DNA of 47,102 nucleotides from Candidatus Woesearchaeota archaeon (GCA_016930415.1 JAFGGS010000010.1:1-47102), one strand, 5' to 3'. Shown: positions 7,138-15,105, counted from the stretch's first letter. Notes: generated from the sequence alone by a model not told the origin. Numbers and translations are program-made.

Positions 7138-7885
7138 GTTCACCCTCCGGTTTAAAATTATCAACGCGAAAAGCTTTTTGGAGTTTGAAGGCAGCTCTTG
7201 GTAGAACACGTCGCTCATGGCTTGTCGGTTTCTCTTCAGGAGTCTTAGAAGTCTAAGCTCCACTTGAGAAGGGGCTCTTTCGAGCTCTCCTCATACCTGT
7301 CAGCCTGAGTGAACATGATCATCCCGGGATCCTTCCCCCTTATTGACCAGCAAAAGCCTTTTTCATGGGCTGGTTGTCGGTCAATCATTAGCTTTAATCT
7401 AAAAAGAACAAGCGGTCCTGAACTAGCTTTTTTTAGCCTTTTTGATTCGGCTCTCGCTTCTCTTCCAGGAAGCCTGAATGAAACCCGCTTCCCAGGTAAG
7501 GAATGTCATGAAGTGAATCTTTGTGAAGGTAAAAACGCGAGGTCTTTGGTGCCTGCTCTTTTTTCCATTGATACTATCGTTGATTATTATTGCTTAAAAA
7601 AGTTTTAAAAACGTTGTAGCCCGTCACTAACTCTCGTAAGCTCACTGAAAGCGCCTTTGGGGCGCTGGTCTCGCACGAGCAACTCTGTGCCGGGCCTAAG
7701 AAAAGGGATGAAATGGCGATTTAAAAAGCTTTCGGATTTCTAATCCAAAAGTTCAAAAACGAAGTTTTTGTAAGTTTTAGTCCTGGTGGCGGGGCATTGT
7801 GTCCAAGCGGCGCCTTTATCCGGACAATAGCCCTATCAGGCGCAGGATGGGATAAAGAAAAGGAAATAATATGAAAAGAACTTGT
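7138..7885. other. 748-bp gene-free stretch with hairpins and internal TATA-like elements
   Basis: No convincing protein gene. It holds the dnaG promoter at its left end, then a hairpin at about 7341-7386 (TTGACC pairing with GGTCAA, and CCAGC with GCTGG). A run of A/T boxes at 7592-7610 precedes the 77-nt foldable segment at 7619-7695. Small perfect hairpins follow (GGATT-TCT-AATCC near 7733; AAAAAC-GAA-GTTTTT near 7757). A further foldable block at about 7780-7850 has GTCC pairing with GGAC, GGGC with GCCC, and GCGCCT with AGGCGC, the last pairing crossing the others as a possible pseudoknot. The density of pairings suggests one or more RNA genes on the + strand, but I recognise no known family. 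Confidence 0.5.
7619..7695 (+). ncRNA. candidate structured small RNA
   Basis: The ends pair as GCCCG/CGGGC, then a mismatch, then CAC/GUG. An internal loop follows, then CUCGU/ACGAG, a second loop and an apical AGCGCC/GGCGCU hairpin. An A/T box (CTTAAAAAAG, 7593-7602) is centred about 25 nt before the 5' end, where a promoter for this RNA would sit. The shape, a long irregular hairpin with an internal pocket, recalls box H/ACA guide RNAs. However, no ACA trinucleotide follows the 3' stem and no clear kink-turn is present, so I do not assign a class. It could also be part of a longer RNA. Confidence 0.35.
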
Positions 7886-9346
7886 CTACCTGCAACCTGC
7901 CGCGTCTGCCAGCTGCTTTGGAGTGTATATTCCCATGAGCTTCTGGCCGCTTAATTCCCAGGTCGGGTAGGCGTCTACGCCTGCGTCCTTGCACGCCTTT
8001 GCCTGGTCCCTGTAGTCGCCGGCTACTGCGCACTCGACGTACTCGACCTCGAGGCTTCCTAAGAGGCTTTTCTGCTGGGCAGTGCTAGAGTCCCATGACG
8101 CGCCGTAGAACTTGACGCCCTTGCCTGCCAGGCAGGCGGTGTAGTCGCCGCTTGGGAGCACTTCGACTTCAGTCATTGTCGAGGCTTCTTCTGGCTCTGC
8201 CATCGGCTCAGAGGTCTCTGCTTCTTGCTCTTCCAATACAGTTTCAGGCTCAGCAACCTCTAAGACTGCCTCTTCCAGGACTGGCTCATCCGCTGATTCG
8301 TCCTCGGATGCAGCCACGGTCTCGTTTGTCAACAAGTAGTTCTTTATGTCAGCCGCGTCCCGCAAGTCCTGGATGTACTCGCTGTACACGACCCTCTCCT
8401 TCTGGGTCTTCAAAGAGATCATCACTCCGTCCTTCACGTCTTCGAAGGGCGCGACGTTCTCCTCGTCCTCCTTCTCTACGAGCCAGATCACGTGGGTGCC
8501 GTACTCGGTCGATATCTTGCCGATATCTCCTTCGCTCGACTTGTTGAGCCAGGCCTCGAACTGGTCCGGGAGCTCTCCTTGAGCAAAGGTGTACTCTCCG
8601 CAGAGAGGCGCGCTTTGCTTGTCATCAGAGTATTCTGTGACGAGGTCGCAGAAGTTGCTCTTGTCAGGCGCGATTCTAGCGACGAGGTCAGTCGCCTCGT
8701 TGTATGACTCGAGGATGGTCCTGTTCACGAGTTCTGTGCTGAAGAGGACGTGCCTTATCTTGACGAAAGGCGGCACTGTGAACGAGTCAATGTTCTCGTT
8801 GTAGTACTGCATGGCCTCTTCCGCTGTCACTTCCGCCTTAGGCGTTATCTCGCTCGCGAAGAGTTTGTCGATGAGCAACTGGTCCTTTGAGACTTGGACT
8901 AGCTTCTCATAATTCATGCTCTGGTTCTTTAGAAGGTCATCTAGCTCCTCCTCTGAGATGTTGTTCTTCGCCAGGAATTCCTTGACATTCGCCTCTGCCT
9001 CCTCGTCGCTCACGGCGAGTCCCTTAGAGGAAGCGTCCTGCTTCAGGAGCGTCTGGTCTATGAGCTGGACCAGGAAGTCTTCCCTAGTCATGAACATCCT
9101 GTACTGGGCAGGCAGCTTCTCGTAGTTAGCGTCGAGCTCAGCCTCTGTTATCTCCTGGCCGTTCACAGTCGCGGCCAGCTTGCCTGAGAGGCTAGCCCCT
9201 CCCAATAAGTCTGGCATGAACTTGTTTAGCAGGCCAAACACTGCGCCCAACAGTATCAGCACCGCGAGTATCGCGAACAATATCTTAACCTTAGAGAACC
9301 TGTTGTTCTTCTTAACACTGCCATTCTTCTTCTTTGATTTCGCCAA
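7886..9346 (-). CDS. membrane-anchored parvulin (SurA-like) peptidyl-prolyl isomerase fused to a degenerate thioredoxin-like domain
   Basis: A 486-residue exported protein with four parts. A basic N-terminus and one membrane anchor occupy about residues 22-42. A SurA/PrsA-type chaperone region follows (AATVNGQEITEAELD...). The rotamase domain has KIRHVLFSTE and GELPDQFEAWLNKSSEGDIGK. An acidic linker leads to a C-terminal domain resembling the thioredoxin that is fused to VKOR proteins (FYGASW...YVECAV...QAKACKDAGVDAYPTWEL). In that family FYGxxWCPHC holds the redox pair; here the four positions read DSST, so both active cysteines are gone. It is probably an extracytoplasmic folding factor that binds rather than oxidises. 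The start is a TTG with GGGGTGAT upstream. It diverges from the HerA gene. Confidence 0.82.
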   Translation of the reverse strand: MAKSKKKNGSVKKNNRFSKVKILFAILAVLILLGAVFGLLNKFMPDLLGGASLSGKLAATVNGQEITEAELDANYEKLPAQYRMFMTREDFLVQLIDQTLLKQDASSKGLAVSDEEAEANVKEFLAKNNISEEELDDLLKNQSMNYEKLVQVSKDQLLIDKLFASEITPKAEVTAEEAMQYYNENIDSFTVPPFVKIRHVLFSTELVNRTILESYNEATDLVARIAPDKSNFCDLVTEYSDDKQSAPLCGEYTFAQGELPDQFEAWLNKSSEGDIGKISTEYGTHVIWLVEKEDEENVAPFEDVKDGVMISLKTQKERVVYSEYIQDLRDAADIKNYLLTNETVAASEDESADEPVLEEAVLEVAEPETVLEEQEAETSEPMAEPEEASTMTEVEVLPSGDYTACLAGKGVKFYGASWDSSTAQQKSLLGSLEVEYVECAVAGDYRDQAKACKDAGVDAYPTWELSGQKLMGIYTPKQLADAAGCR

Positions 9347-9662
9347 AACGAATCACCCCATGAGTCCTTGTATAATAGCTCAAATAACCGCGGCCTTCAA
9401 AGAGCCGAGGCTGATCTTAAAACAGTCACAGACAAGCAGATCACGAAACATCCATCAAAGCCCATAATCGCTTTTTGAAACAACAGCTAACCCACGAACC
9501 TGTAACTTTTTCTAAATGGTAAAATAAGCTGTTTTTAAAAGCTTTTTGGTAAAGGAGGGAGATGGCGAGCCTGCTGGGGACTTGAGGCGTTTGACCTTGA
9601 AATAGCAATAATTATAAATATGTCAAGAAGAGAAAAACCCTAAAGGAGAGGAAGGGAGCTAA
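9347..9662. other. divergent intergenic region between the parvulin and HerA genes
   Basis: 316 bp without a gene. The left end carries the parvulin ribosome-binding site; the right end carries a TATA box (AATTATAAATATG, about 9608-9620) followed by the purine-rich ribosome-binding region AGGAGAGGAAGGGAG just before the HerA ATG. Short T- and A-rich runs occur at 9505-9550. No tRNA or stable hairpin stands out. Confidence 0.6.
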
Positions 9663-12218
9663 ATGGCTTATGACATAATCATCGGGAGGAACGCGAAGGA
9701 TCGCGAGGAGTATGGCACAGAAGGCACCATCTTCCTAGGCAAGACCTTCGTCAAGATGGGCAGGAACACGAGCTTGTCGAACCGATTGTTGCTGGACGTC
9801 ATTAGGAGCCACGTCATCTTCGTGTGCGGCAAACGTGGCGGCGGAAAGTGTCTGGGAAGAGGGACGCTGATAACACTGCACGACGGTTCTCGAGTCCCGA
9901 TCGAAGAGCTGGCCAAGGACGGAAAAGATGTAGTCACTCTCAACCAAGAATTAAAGATTCAGACCGCTCCGAAGACAGAGTTCTACGAGCGCACAGTCGA
10001 TACACTCCTGAAGATCAGGCTTAGGAGCGGCAAGGAGATCGAGCTCACGCCCGAGCATCCTTTATTGACGGTGAAAGGATGGATTCCTGCCAATAAGCTC
10101 GGGCTCGGGAGCAGGATTGCCACGCCAAGGACCCTCCCTGACTTCGGAGAGAACGTGCTGGAAGAGTCCAGGATCAAGTTGCTCGCATACTTGATAGCCG
10201 AAGGCAGCCTGACCCAGAGGATGACCAAGTTCTCCAACACCGACGCTGATATGATATCTGATTTCTCAGCCGCCGTCGAATCCTTTGACCCAGCATTGTG
10301 TACAAAGCCTGCAAGGCAGGGCACTTATCTTGTAGTCAAAAAATGCAGAGGACCAGGCGCGAACTCATTAGCGCAATACCTTCGTTCTGTCGGGCTCGCC
10401 AGGAAGAATTCTTACACTAAGTTTATCCCTAACGAGATATTCACCACGACAAAGGCCAACATCTCACTTTTCCTCAACAGGCTGTTTAGCTGTGATGGAA
10501 CGATATACTATGACAAGAACAGGAGGTCCTGGAGGATAAGCTACGCTTCCTGCTCCAAGAAGTTGATAATCGACGTGCATAGCCTGCTTCTCAAGTTCTC
10601 TATCCTTTCCAAGGTCCGCTCCAAACTAACCCGATGCAACAGAAAGAAGTTCTTGTCCTATGAACTGGAAGTCCAGGCATCTCACATCCCTGTTTTCATC
10701 CAGGAGATTGGCTTCTTCGGGAAGAAGATTGAACGGCAAAGACAAGCCCTGAAAGAGGTTCCCAACATCCGCAACGCCAACGTCGACACAATCCCTATCG
10801 AAGTATGGCAAGACTACAAGCCGAAAAACTGGGCCAAGATCGGAAGAGCGATGGACTACGCGCATCCGAAAGCGATGCGAGAGAGAATAAGATACGCTCC
10901 TTCAAGACAGACGCTTCTGCAGATCGCGCTCGCAGATGAGCAAGAGCAGATGCAGCTACTTGCCATATCAGACATCTTCTGGGATGAGATAGTTGATGTG
11001 AAACTCTTGTCAGGATCATTCCCAGTGTACGACTTGACAGTCCCAGGCACCCACAACTTCGTCGCCAACGACATCATAGTCCATAACAGCTACACCATGG
11101 GAGTCATCGCAGAGGGAGTCGCAGACCTGCCCCCGAGCGTGAAGAACAACATCTCGATAATCATGCTAGACACAATGGGAGTCTATTGGACCATGAAGTA
11201 TCCTAACAAGAAGGACGAGCTCTTGTTAAACGAGTGGGGTCTTGAGCCTAAGCCCCTCGACATAGTCATCTATACCCCTAAGGGTTACTTCCAGGAGTAC
11301 AAGGACAAGGGCATCCCGACAGACTATCCTTTTAGCGTGCGCCCATCCGAGCTTGACGGCAAGGATTGGTGCATGACCTTCGGCATAAGCTCAAACGAGC
11401 CTATCGGAGTATTAATCCAGAAGGTCGTGAACAACCTGCGCGAAGAGAAGACAGCTTACGACATGGACGCGATCACTACCAGTCTCCAAGAGCAGAAAGC
11501 AGAGGTTAACGTCATCAACGCAGCCCTGAACTTGTTCGAGAACGCGAAGACCTGGGGACTATTCGACAAGGAAGGGACTAGCATAAACGACCTGGCAAAA
11601 GGAGGACAAGTAGCAGTTCTAGACGTTAGCTGCTACGCAACCATGCCAGGCGGCTGGGAGATAAAAAGTCTAGTCATAGGGCTCGTGGCGCAGAAGCTCT
11701 TCATCCAGAGGATGATCTCGAGGAAGAACGAGGAATACCAGCAAGTCCACAAGAGCGCGTATTACTTCAGCGAGGAAGAGATCGAGAAGCTAGACTTCCC
11801 CATGGTCTGGCTCGTCATCGACGAGGCTCACGAGTTCCTGCCGCGGGAAGGAAAGACACTCGCAACAGACCCCTTAGTCACGATCATGAGAGAAGGAAGG
11901 CAGCCAGGCATCAGCGTCATATTCGCGACCCAACAGCCAGGAAAGATCCACACAGACGTGATGACGCAAAGCGACACCATCATCTCGCACAGGATAACCT
12001 CGAAGCTCGACACAGACGCACTAGGAGCGCTCATGCAAAGCTATCTTCGGAGCGGCCTGGACAAGTACCTAGACGACCTGCCAAGAGTTAAAGGAGCGGC
12101 TATCGTGTTGGACGACTCCAACGAGAAGATGTTCCCGATGAGGGTGCGGCCCAGGTTCACCTGGCACGGCGGAGAAGCCCCGAGCGCGATAATGAAGAAG
12201 GACAAGATATTCGACTAG
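9663..12218 (+). CDS. HerA-family (DUF87/DUF853-like) ATPase with an intein in the P-loop
   Basis: The 851-residue precursor contains a 413-residue intein; the spliced product would have 438 residues. The host protein is a HerA/FtsK-type hexameric ATPase. It has Walker A CGKRGGGK|SYTMG split exactly before the Ser, Walker B MVWLVIDEAHEF, and the sensor-like IFATQQPGKI. An arginine-rich C-terminal region (MRVRPRFTWHG) ends it. HerA proteins translocate DNA and in archaea partner NurA in end resection. No NurA or Mre11/Rad50 gene is visible here, so the partner is unknown. The ATG has a strong purine-rich ribosome-binding site. Without splicing the P-loop lacks its Ser and cannot bind nucleotide, so activity depends on the intein. 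Confidence 0.88.
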   Translation: MAYDIIIGRNAKDREEYGTEGTIFLGKTFVKMGRNTSLSNRLLLDVIRSHVIFVCGKRGGGKCLGRGTLITLHDGSRVPIEELAKDGKDVVTLNQELKIQTAPKTEFYERTVDTLLKIRLRSGKEIELTPEHPLLTVKGWIPANKLGLGSRIATPRTLPDFGENVLEESRIKLLAYLIAEGSLTQRMTKFSNTDADMISDFSAAVESFDPALCTKPARQGTYLVVKKCRGPGANSLAQYLRSVGLARKNSYTKFIPNEIFTTTKANISLFLNRLFSCDGTIYYDKNRRSWRISYASCSKKLIIDVHSLLLKFSILSKVRSKLTRCNRKKFLSYELEVQASHIPVFIQEIGFFGKKIERQRQALKEVPNIRNANVDTIPIEVWQDYKPKNWAKIGRAMDYAHPKAMRERIRYAPSRQTLLQIALADEQEQMQLLAISDIFWDEIVDVKLLSGSFPVYDLTVPGTHNFVANDIIVHNSYTMGVIAEGVADLPPSVKNNISIIMLDTMGVYWTMKYPNKKDELLLNEWGLEPKPLDIVIYTPKGYFQEYKDKGIPTDYPFSVRPSELDGKDWCMTFGISSNEPIGVLIQKVVNNLREEKTAYDMDAITTSLQEQKAEVNVINAALNLFENAKTWGLFDKEGTSINDLAKGGQVAVLDVSCYATMPGGWEIKSLVIGLVAQKLFIQRMISRKNEEYQQVHKSAYYFSEEEIEKLDFPMVWLVIDEAHEFLPREGKTLATDPLVTIMREGRQPGISVIFATQQPGKIHTDVMTQSDTIISHRITSKLDTDALGALMQSYLRSGLDKYLDDLPRVKGAAIVLDDSNEKMFPMRVRPRFTWHGGEAPSAIMKKDKIFD
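9849..11087 (+). mobile_element. LAGLIDADG intein in the HerA-like Walker A motif
   Basis: 413 residues from Cys (codon 9849-9851) to Asn (11085-11087), followed by host Ser. Splicing block A is CLGRGTLITLHDGSRVPIEE. Block B is the TPEHPLLT segment, with the usual Thr and His. The C-terminal blocks are FPVYDLTVPGTHNFVAND and the final IIVHN. The middle contains two LAGLIDADG-type motifs (KLLAYLIAEGSL and NRLFSCDGTIYYD), so it encodes a homing endonuclease. Both appear intact, though the catalytic acids are E and D in slightly divergent contexts. Boundaries follow directly from the conserved P-loop on either side. Confidence 0.93.
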
Positions 12219-12580
12219 AACCCATAAAATGCAAAGACAAGGGGGTTTGAGGAGCGGAGAAGTTTTGATTTCGTGCGTCCGTCTCATAGATTTCTTTTTC
12301 CGCAGAAAAAGGCACTCTGTCCGTAGGACTCGGAATTCCCCCCTCGTTCGTTTCGTTTTAGTTTAGAAAATTGCCCCCTTCGTTAGCCCCTGAAATTATT
12401 GAATAGAATCGTTGATTCTATTCTCCTTCCCTCCAGCGAGCCTCCAGCGACGAAGGAGCTGAGAGCTGCGAGGTTCAGGGTTGGAAGGACGAGGATGCAG
12501 CAGCATCCGAAGAGTTATGACGCAGGGACACAAGTAGTAGTTAGGGGAGCCGAAGGCGACAGTAGAATTTAGTGGTCAGT
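12219..12580. other. gene-free stretch with many short hairpins before the inverted-repeat cassette
   Basis: About 360 bp with no plausible protein gene. It holds a perfect 10-bp hairpin with a 3-base loop (GAATAGAATC, 12401-12410, against 12414-12423), GTCC-GTA-GGAC near 12320, GGATGC-AGCA-GCATCC near 12493, and CTCCTTC pairing with GAAGGAG across a direct repeat of CCTCCAGCGA. CCCTGAA (about 12387) can pair with TTCAGGG (about 12475), enclosing several of these. It may be a structured RNA or the remnant of a mobile element. No family is recognised. Confidence 0.45.
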
Positions 12581-12595
12581 AGGGGGCACACTCAA
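12581..12595. repeat. left 15-bp inverted repeat of the HEPN/HNH cassette
   Basis: AGGGGGCACACTCAA, exactly complementary to 13529-13543. The match stops outside the cassette after these 15 bases. The outer flanks share only a weak GGGACACAA element (about 12526 on this side; inverted near 13555 on the other). Confidence 0.9.
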
Positions 12596-12632
12596 AGAAT
12601 ATTTATATACTTTTGAATACTACAGGTTCCTA

Positions 12633-13532
12633 ATGACAGAAGATCTAAAAGAATATGACAAATTGATTAAAGAGAAAGGGATTTCAGATGTTAATAAAAT
12701 GTTAGAAGAGTCCAAAATACTTACTAAGAACATTCCAAATCTAAAAGAAAGACATGAAAAAGTAGTCGCGGCAAGGGGAAATGTTATAGAAGCATCAGTA
12801 AAAATTGAGACTGCTCTTAACGAACTCATAACCAAAACAGGCGGAGAAAATTTGGTCATAGATTCAGAAAAGAAGGAACTTCATTTGATTACCGGAGCGA
12901 AAAAAGAAAATGAACTTGGAAGTCTTCCATCTTTTAAAAAAAGAATGAACGTTTTTAAAGAGATTCTTAAAAAAAAGAATGATGAGTTCACTTTTACGGA
13001 ATATATTCAGAGTGAGGAATGGAAAAAGAAACAGATTGACTTTGTAAAGCATTTCAAGAAATGTGAACTTTGTGGTGAGACTGAACAATTAAGTGCTCAT
13101 CATATTAGCTATGCAAATTTTGGTCATGAGAGCGTTTCAGATGTAAAGGTTTTATGCTGGCAATGTCAACTTGAACAGAAGCAAAATCCTATAAAACTAC
13201 CAAATAGCCATGAACCACCCTTGTTTGCAGATTTAGAAAAATTTGTTGCATTAAGAGATATTTTTGCACATGTTCCGATTAGTTGGTTTGCTAAAGAACT
13301 AGAATTTGACGATAATCCTCAATACAAACATTTCTTTAAGCTTGATTCCAAATGGAAGAATGTGCGTGTCGCTTTTGAGGAATTTATGGGCATTCAAAAA
13401 AACATTTTAGCGGTCATTCCAGAATATGTGAAGCAAGTTGAATTAGAGAGAAAAATGATGTCAAGTATACTTCTTGGAACTGAATTAAAAAATGTTTCTG
13501 AAGATGATAAGAGAGACAATAGTACAAATTGA
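12633..13532 (+). CDS. HNH-type nuclease motif nested in a HEPN-like domain
   Basis: A 299-residue protein I do not recognise as a known family. An HNH-like zinc motif spans residues 144-178: CELC (144-147), HHISY (His156, His157) and CWQC (175-178). On both sides are pieces that fit one HEPN fold: ASVKIETALNELITKTG (54-70) and LPSFKKRMNVFKEILKKK (98-115) before it, and LEKFVALRDIFAHVPIS (201-217) after it. The last contains the HEPN RNase motif R-x4-H (Arg208, His213). The HNH would thus sit in the loop before the catalytic HEPN helix. A TATA box (ATTTATATA) lies about 27 nt before the ATG, giving a leaderless message. Likely roles are defence, toxin or mobile-element nuclease. No antitoxin partner is visible. 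Confidence 0.72.
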   Translation: MTEDLKEYDKLIKEKGISDVNKMLEESKILTKNIPNLKERHEKVVAARGNVIEASVKIETALNELITKTGGENLVIDSEKKELHLITGAKKENELGSLPSFKKRMNVFKEILKKKNDEFTFTEYIQSEEWKKKQIDFVKHFKKCELCGETEQLSAHHISYANFGHESVSDVKVLCWQCQLEQKQNPIKLPNSHEPPLFADLEKFVALRDIFAHVPISWFAKELEFDDNPQYKHFFKLDSKWKNVRVAFEEFMGIQKNILAVIPEYVKQVELERKMMSSILLGTELKNVSEDDKRDNSTN

Positions 13533-13543
13533 GTGTGCCCCCT
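13529..13543. repeat. right 15-bp inverted repeat of the HEPN/HNH cassette
   Basis: TTGAGTGTGCCCCCT, exact complement of 12581-12595. The TGA stop codon of the enclosed gene (13530-13532) is part of it. Downstream to 13752 is about 200 bp without a gene, T/G-rich on the + strand. Confidence 0.9.
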
Positions 13544-13752
13544 TTCGTCGTTTTCGTTGTGTCCCGCAGCCATAATTGTACAGAATCCTTTCTATGCGAA
13601 TTAGGTCGGATTCGTTGTTTTTAGGGTTTGAAGTTGGCTTTTTGTGGTGGTCGTGTTCTTTTTTTTTATCGTGGTTGGCTGGGGTCTTGAAGCGTCTTTT
13701 TCCGTGTTCTTCTCAATCAACTTTATATATCACTTCTTCGTTACCTTTTTCC

Positions 13753-14067
13753 ATGGCGTTTTCAAAGAGCTTTCCTAAGCGCTCTGACAAGAGCGTGTAT
13801 CCCCGCTGGGATGACGTCTTCCTCTCTAAGGACGAGGAGTTGTCTGTCGAGAAGTCTTGCCGCGAGGAGAACGTCCGCTTGATGAGGGAGTGCATAAAGG
13901 ACGCGGGCCAGATAATAGCCGACTCGCGCCTAAAGGATTACCAGACTGATCTTATCCACGTCGCCATCGCGCTTTTCGAGAAGAGGGCTAGCCATGTTGT
14001 CTTCTGGAAGGAGAACAAGGCTAAGGATAAGTTCATGGATTCTGAGGGCGTCGGCGACAAGAACTAG
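13753..14067 (+). CDS. hypothetical protein, 104 residues
   Basis: Not recognised. A soluble, charged protein: a basic N-terminus (SKSFPKRSDKSVYPRWDDVF), two helices (EELSVEKSCREENVRLMRECIKDAGQII and YQTDLIHVAIALFEKRAS), then VVFWKENKAKDKF. The start is set at the ATG 13753-13755 because TTTATATAT (13722-13730) lies 25-30 nt before it; the longer upstream reading frame would run through the promoter. It converges with the CBS-domain gene. Confidence 0.65.
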   Translation: MAFSKSFPKRSDKSVYPRWDDVFLSKDEELSVEKSCREENVRLMRECIKDAGQIIADSRLKDYQTDLIHVAIALFEKRASHVVFWKENKAKDKFMDSEGVGDKN

Positions 14068-14094
14068 CAGTGGCTCGGCTGCTTAGGTTTTGGA

Positions 14095-15105
14095 TTATTT
14101 CTTCTGTTCAGGCTCTTTTTGCGAAGCTGTCTTCTCTGCGTATTTCCTTGCTTCTTCCTCTTTCTTCATCTCAGACCTGTCTTTCTTCTTCCGATAGAGG
14201 ATCGTGCTTCCTTTCATTATTATGTCGAATCCTGGCTTTGATTCCCGGGAAGCGTTCTTCTTGCCTTTGTTCTTCTCGATGTAAGCGTATATCTCCCTGA
14301 CAACGTCGGTCTGGGTTATTATGCCTACAAGCTTTCCCTCTTCAAGCACTGGCAGGCGCCTGAAGTTCTTCTCGAGCATTAACTTGTTCACGAATTCAAG
14401 GTCGAAGTCAGGGGTTATGCACACGACAGGAAAGGTCATGACCTCCTTCATGCAGCTGTTCTTGAGCTTGTTAGGATTCATGAAGAACTCAGAGACTATG
14501 TCGAACTCAGTGAACATTCCTCTTATGCTGTCGTCATCAGCCACGATTACAGATCCCATGTTCTTCTGGGTCATTATCTTCTTCACCTTCTCAAAGCTCT
14601 CCTCAGAGGAGACCATGACCGGCTTTGTCGTCATCACGTCTTTCACTAAGGGGGCTCCGGCGATCGGGGTTTTCAGGTTAGCCACTGCCTTGCACAGGTC
14701 GGTCTGGGTCAGTATCCCTTTCAGCTCTCCCTTCTCAGCCACGACTAGCTTTCGAAAGCCGTTCCTCCTCATGATCTTCTGGGCTTCGAAGAGGGTTGTG
14801 TCAGGACTCGCAAGGACTAGCTTGGAGGTCATGAGGTCGCTTACGAGTATGCCTGTCTTTGGCTCGCGGCCCATCTGGAGCTTCTTTATGAAGTCTCGCT
14901 CAGTCAATATCCCTTGGGGCTTGTTCTCCTGGCTCACCACTAGGCAGGACGTATGCGCACCTATCATGGTGTGTGCTGCTTGGATCAGGCTCTTCTGAGG
15001 GTCTATCGTCATGACTTCTCGGGTCATGCAGTCCTTGACCTTGAGGCTGGCTATCGCAGGGTATGGGTTCTTGCCTCCGCCGAACAGCATCCTCAATAGG
15101 CCCAC
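14095..15105 (-). CDS. protein with four CBS domains
   Basis: A 336-residue protein made of two Bateman modules. The CBS repeats begin at about KVKDCMTREVMTIDP, VSDLMTSKLVLASPD, VKDVMTTKPVMVSSE and MKEVMTFPVVCITPD. Each ends with a LVVSQENKPQGILTERDF-like segment, as GILTQTDL, GMFTEFDI and GIITQTDV. Such modules bind adenosine nucleotides or S-adenosyl methionine and usually regulate another protein. No catalytic domain is fused here, so it is a stand-alone sensor of unknown partner. A basic/acidic Lys-Glu tail follows. The start is a GTG with GAGGTG 7 nt upstream. Confidence 0.9.
   Translation of the reverse strand: MGLLRMLFGGGKNPYPAIASLKVKDCMTREVMTIDPQKSLIQAAHTMIGAHTSCLVVSQENKPQGILTERDFIKKLQMGREPKTGILVSDLMTSKLVLASPDTTLFEAQKIMRRNGFRKLVVAEKGELKGILTQTDLCKAVANLKTPIAGAPLVKDVMTTKPVMVSSEESFEKVKKIMTQKNMGSVIVADDDSIRGMFTEFDIVSEFFMNPNKLKNSCMKEVMTFPVVCITPDFDLEFVNKLMLEKNFRRLPVLEEGKLVGIITQTDVVREIYAYIEKNKGKKNASRESKPGFDIIMKGSTILYRKKKDRSEMKKEEEARKYAEKTASQKEPEQKK

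Larger units (their letters stand above)
12581..13543. mobile_element. 963-bp cassette bounded by perfect 15-bp inverted repeats, carrying a HEPN/HNH gene
   Basis: The unit starts with AGGGGGCACACTCAA and ends with its exact reverse complement. Inside is a single gene, clearly richer in A and T than the genes around it, with AAA/GAA/ATT-heavy codon use. The gene's TATA box begins a few bases inside the left repeat and its stop codon lies inside the right repeat, so the repeats fit the gene tightly. No transposase is encoded and no target-site duplication is evident. It therefore looks like a non-autonomous cassette that would depend on a transposase elsewhere. Mobility is inferred from structure only. 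Confidence 0.6.

Noticed and set aside
7135-7263. 42-codon frame ending 3 nt before dnaG
   Set aside because: dnaG has its own TATA box (ATTTTAAAC) inside this frame, placed for a leaderless start. The short frame has no ribosome-binding site and no recognisable product.
7309-7608. 99-codon open frame on the + strand
   Set aside because: No ribosome-binding site or well-placed TATA box, no recognisable domain, low-complexity composition, and it covers a strong hairpin (7341-7386). Better read as non-coding.
7619-7695. Box H/ACA guide RNA assignment
   Set aside because: The hairpin shape fits, but no ACA follows the 3' stem and no clear kink-turn is present, so only 'candidate RNA' is claimed.
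12219-12632. RNase P RNA candidate
   Set aside because: Several hairpins fit the general look, but the conserved RNase P core blocks (such as the GGAAAGTCC element and its partners) are not found on either strand.
12581-13543. Classical insertion sequence
   Set aside because: The inverted repeats fit, but the enclosed protein has no transposase DDE/HUH motifs and no target duplication is visible. It is described as a non-autonomous cassette instead.
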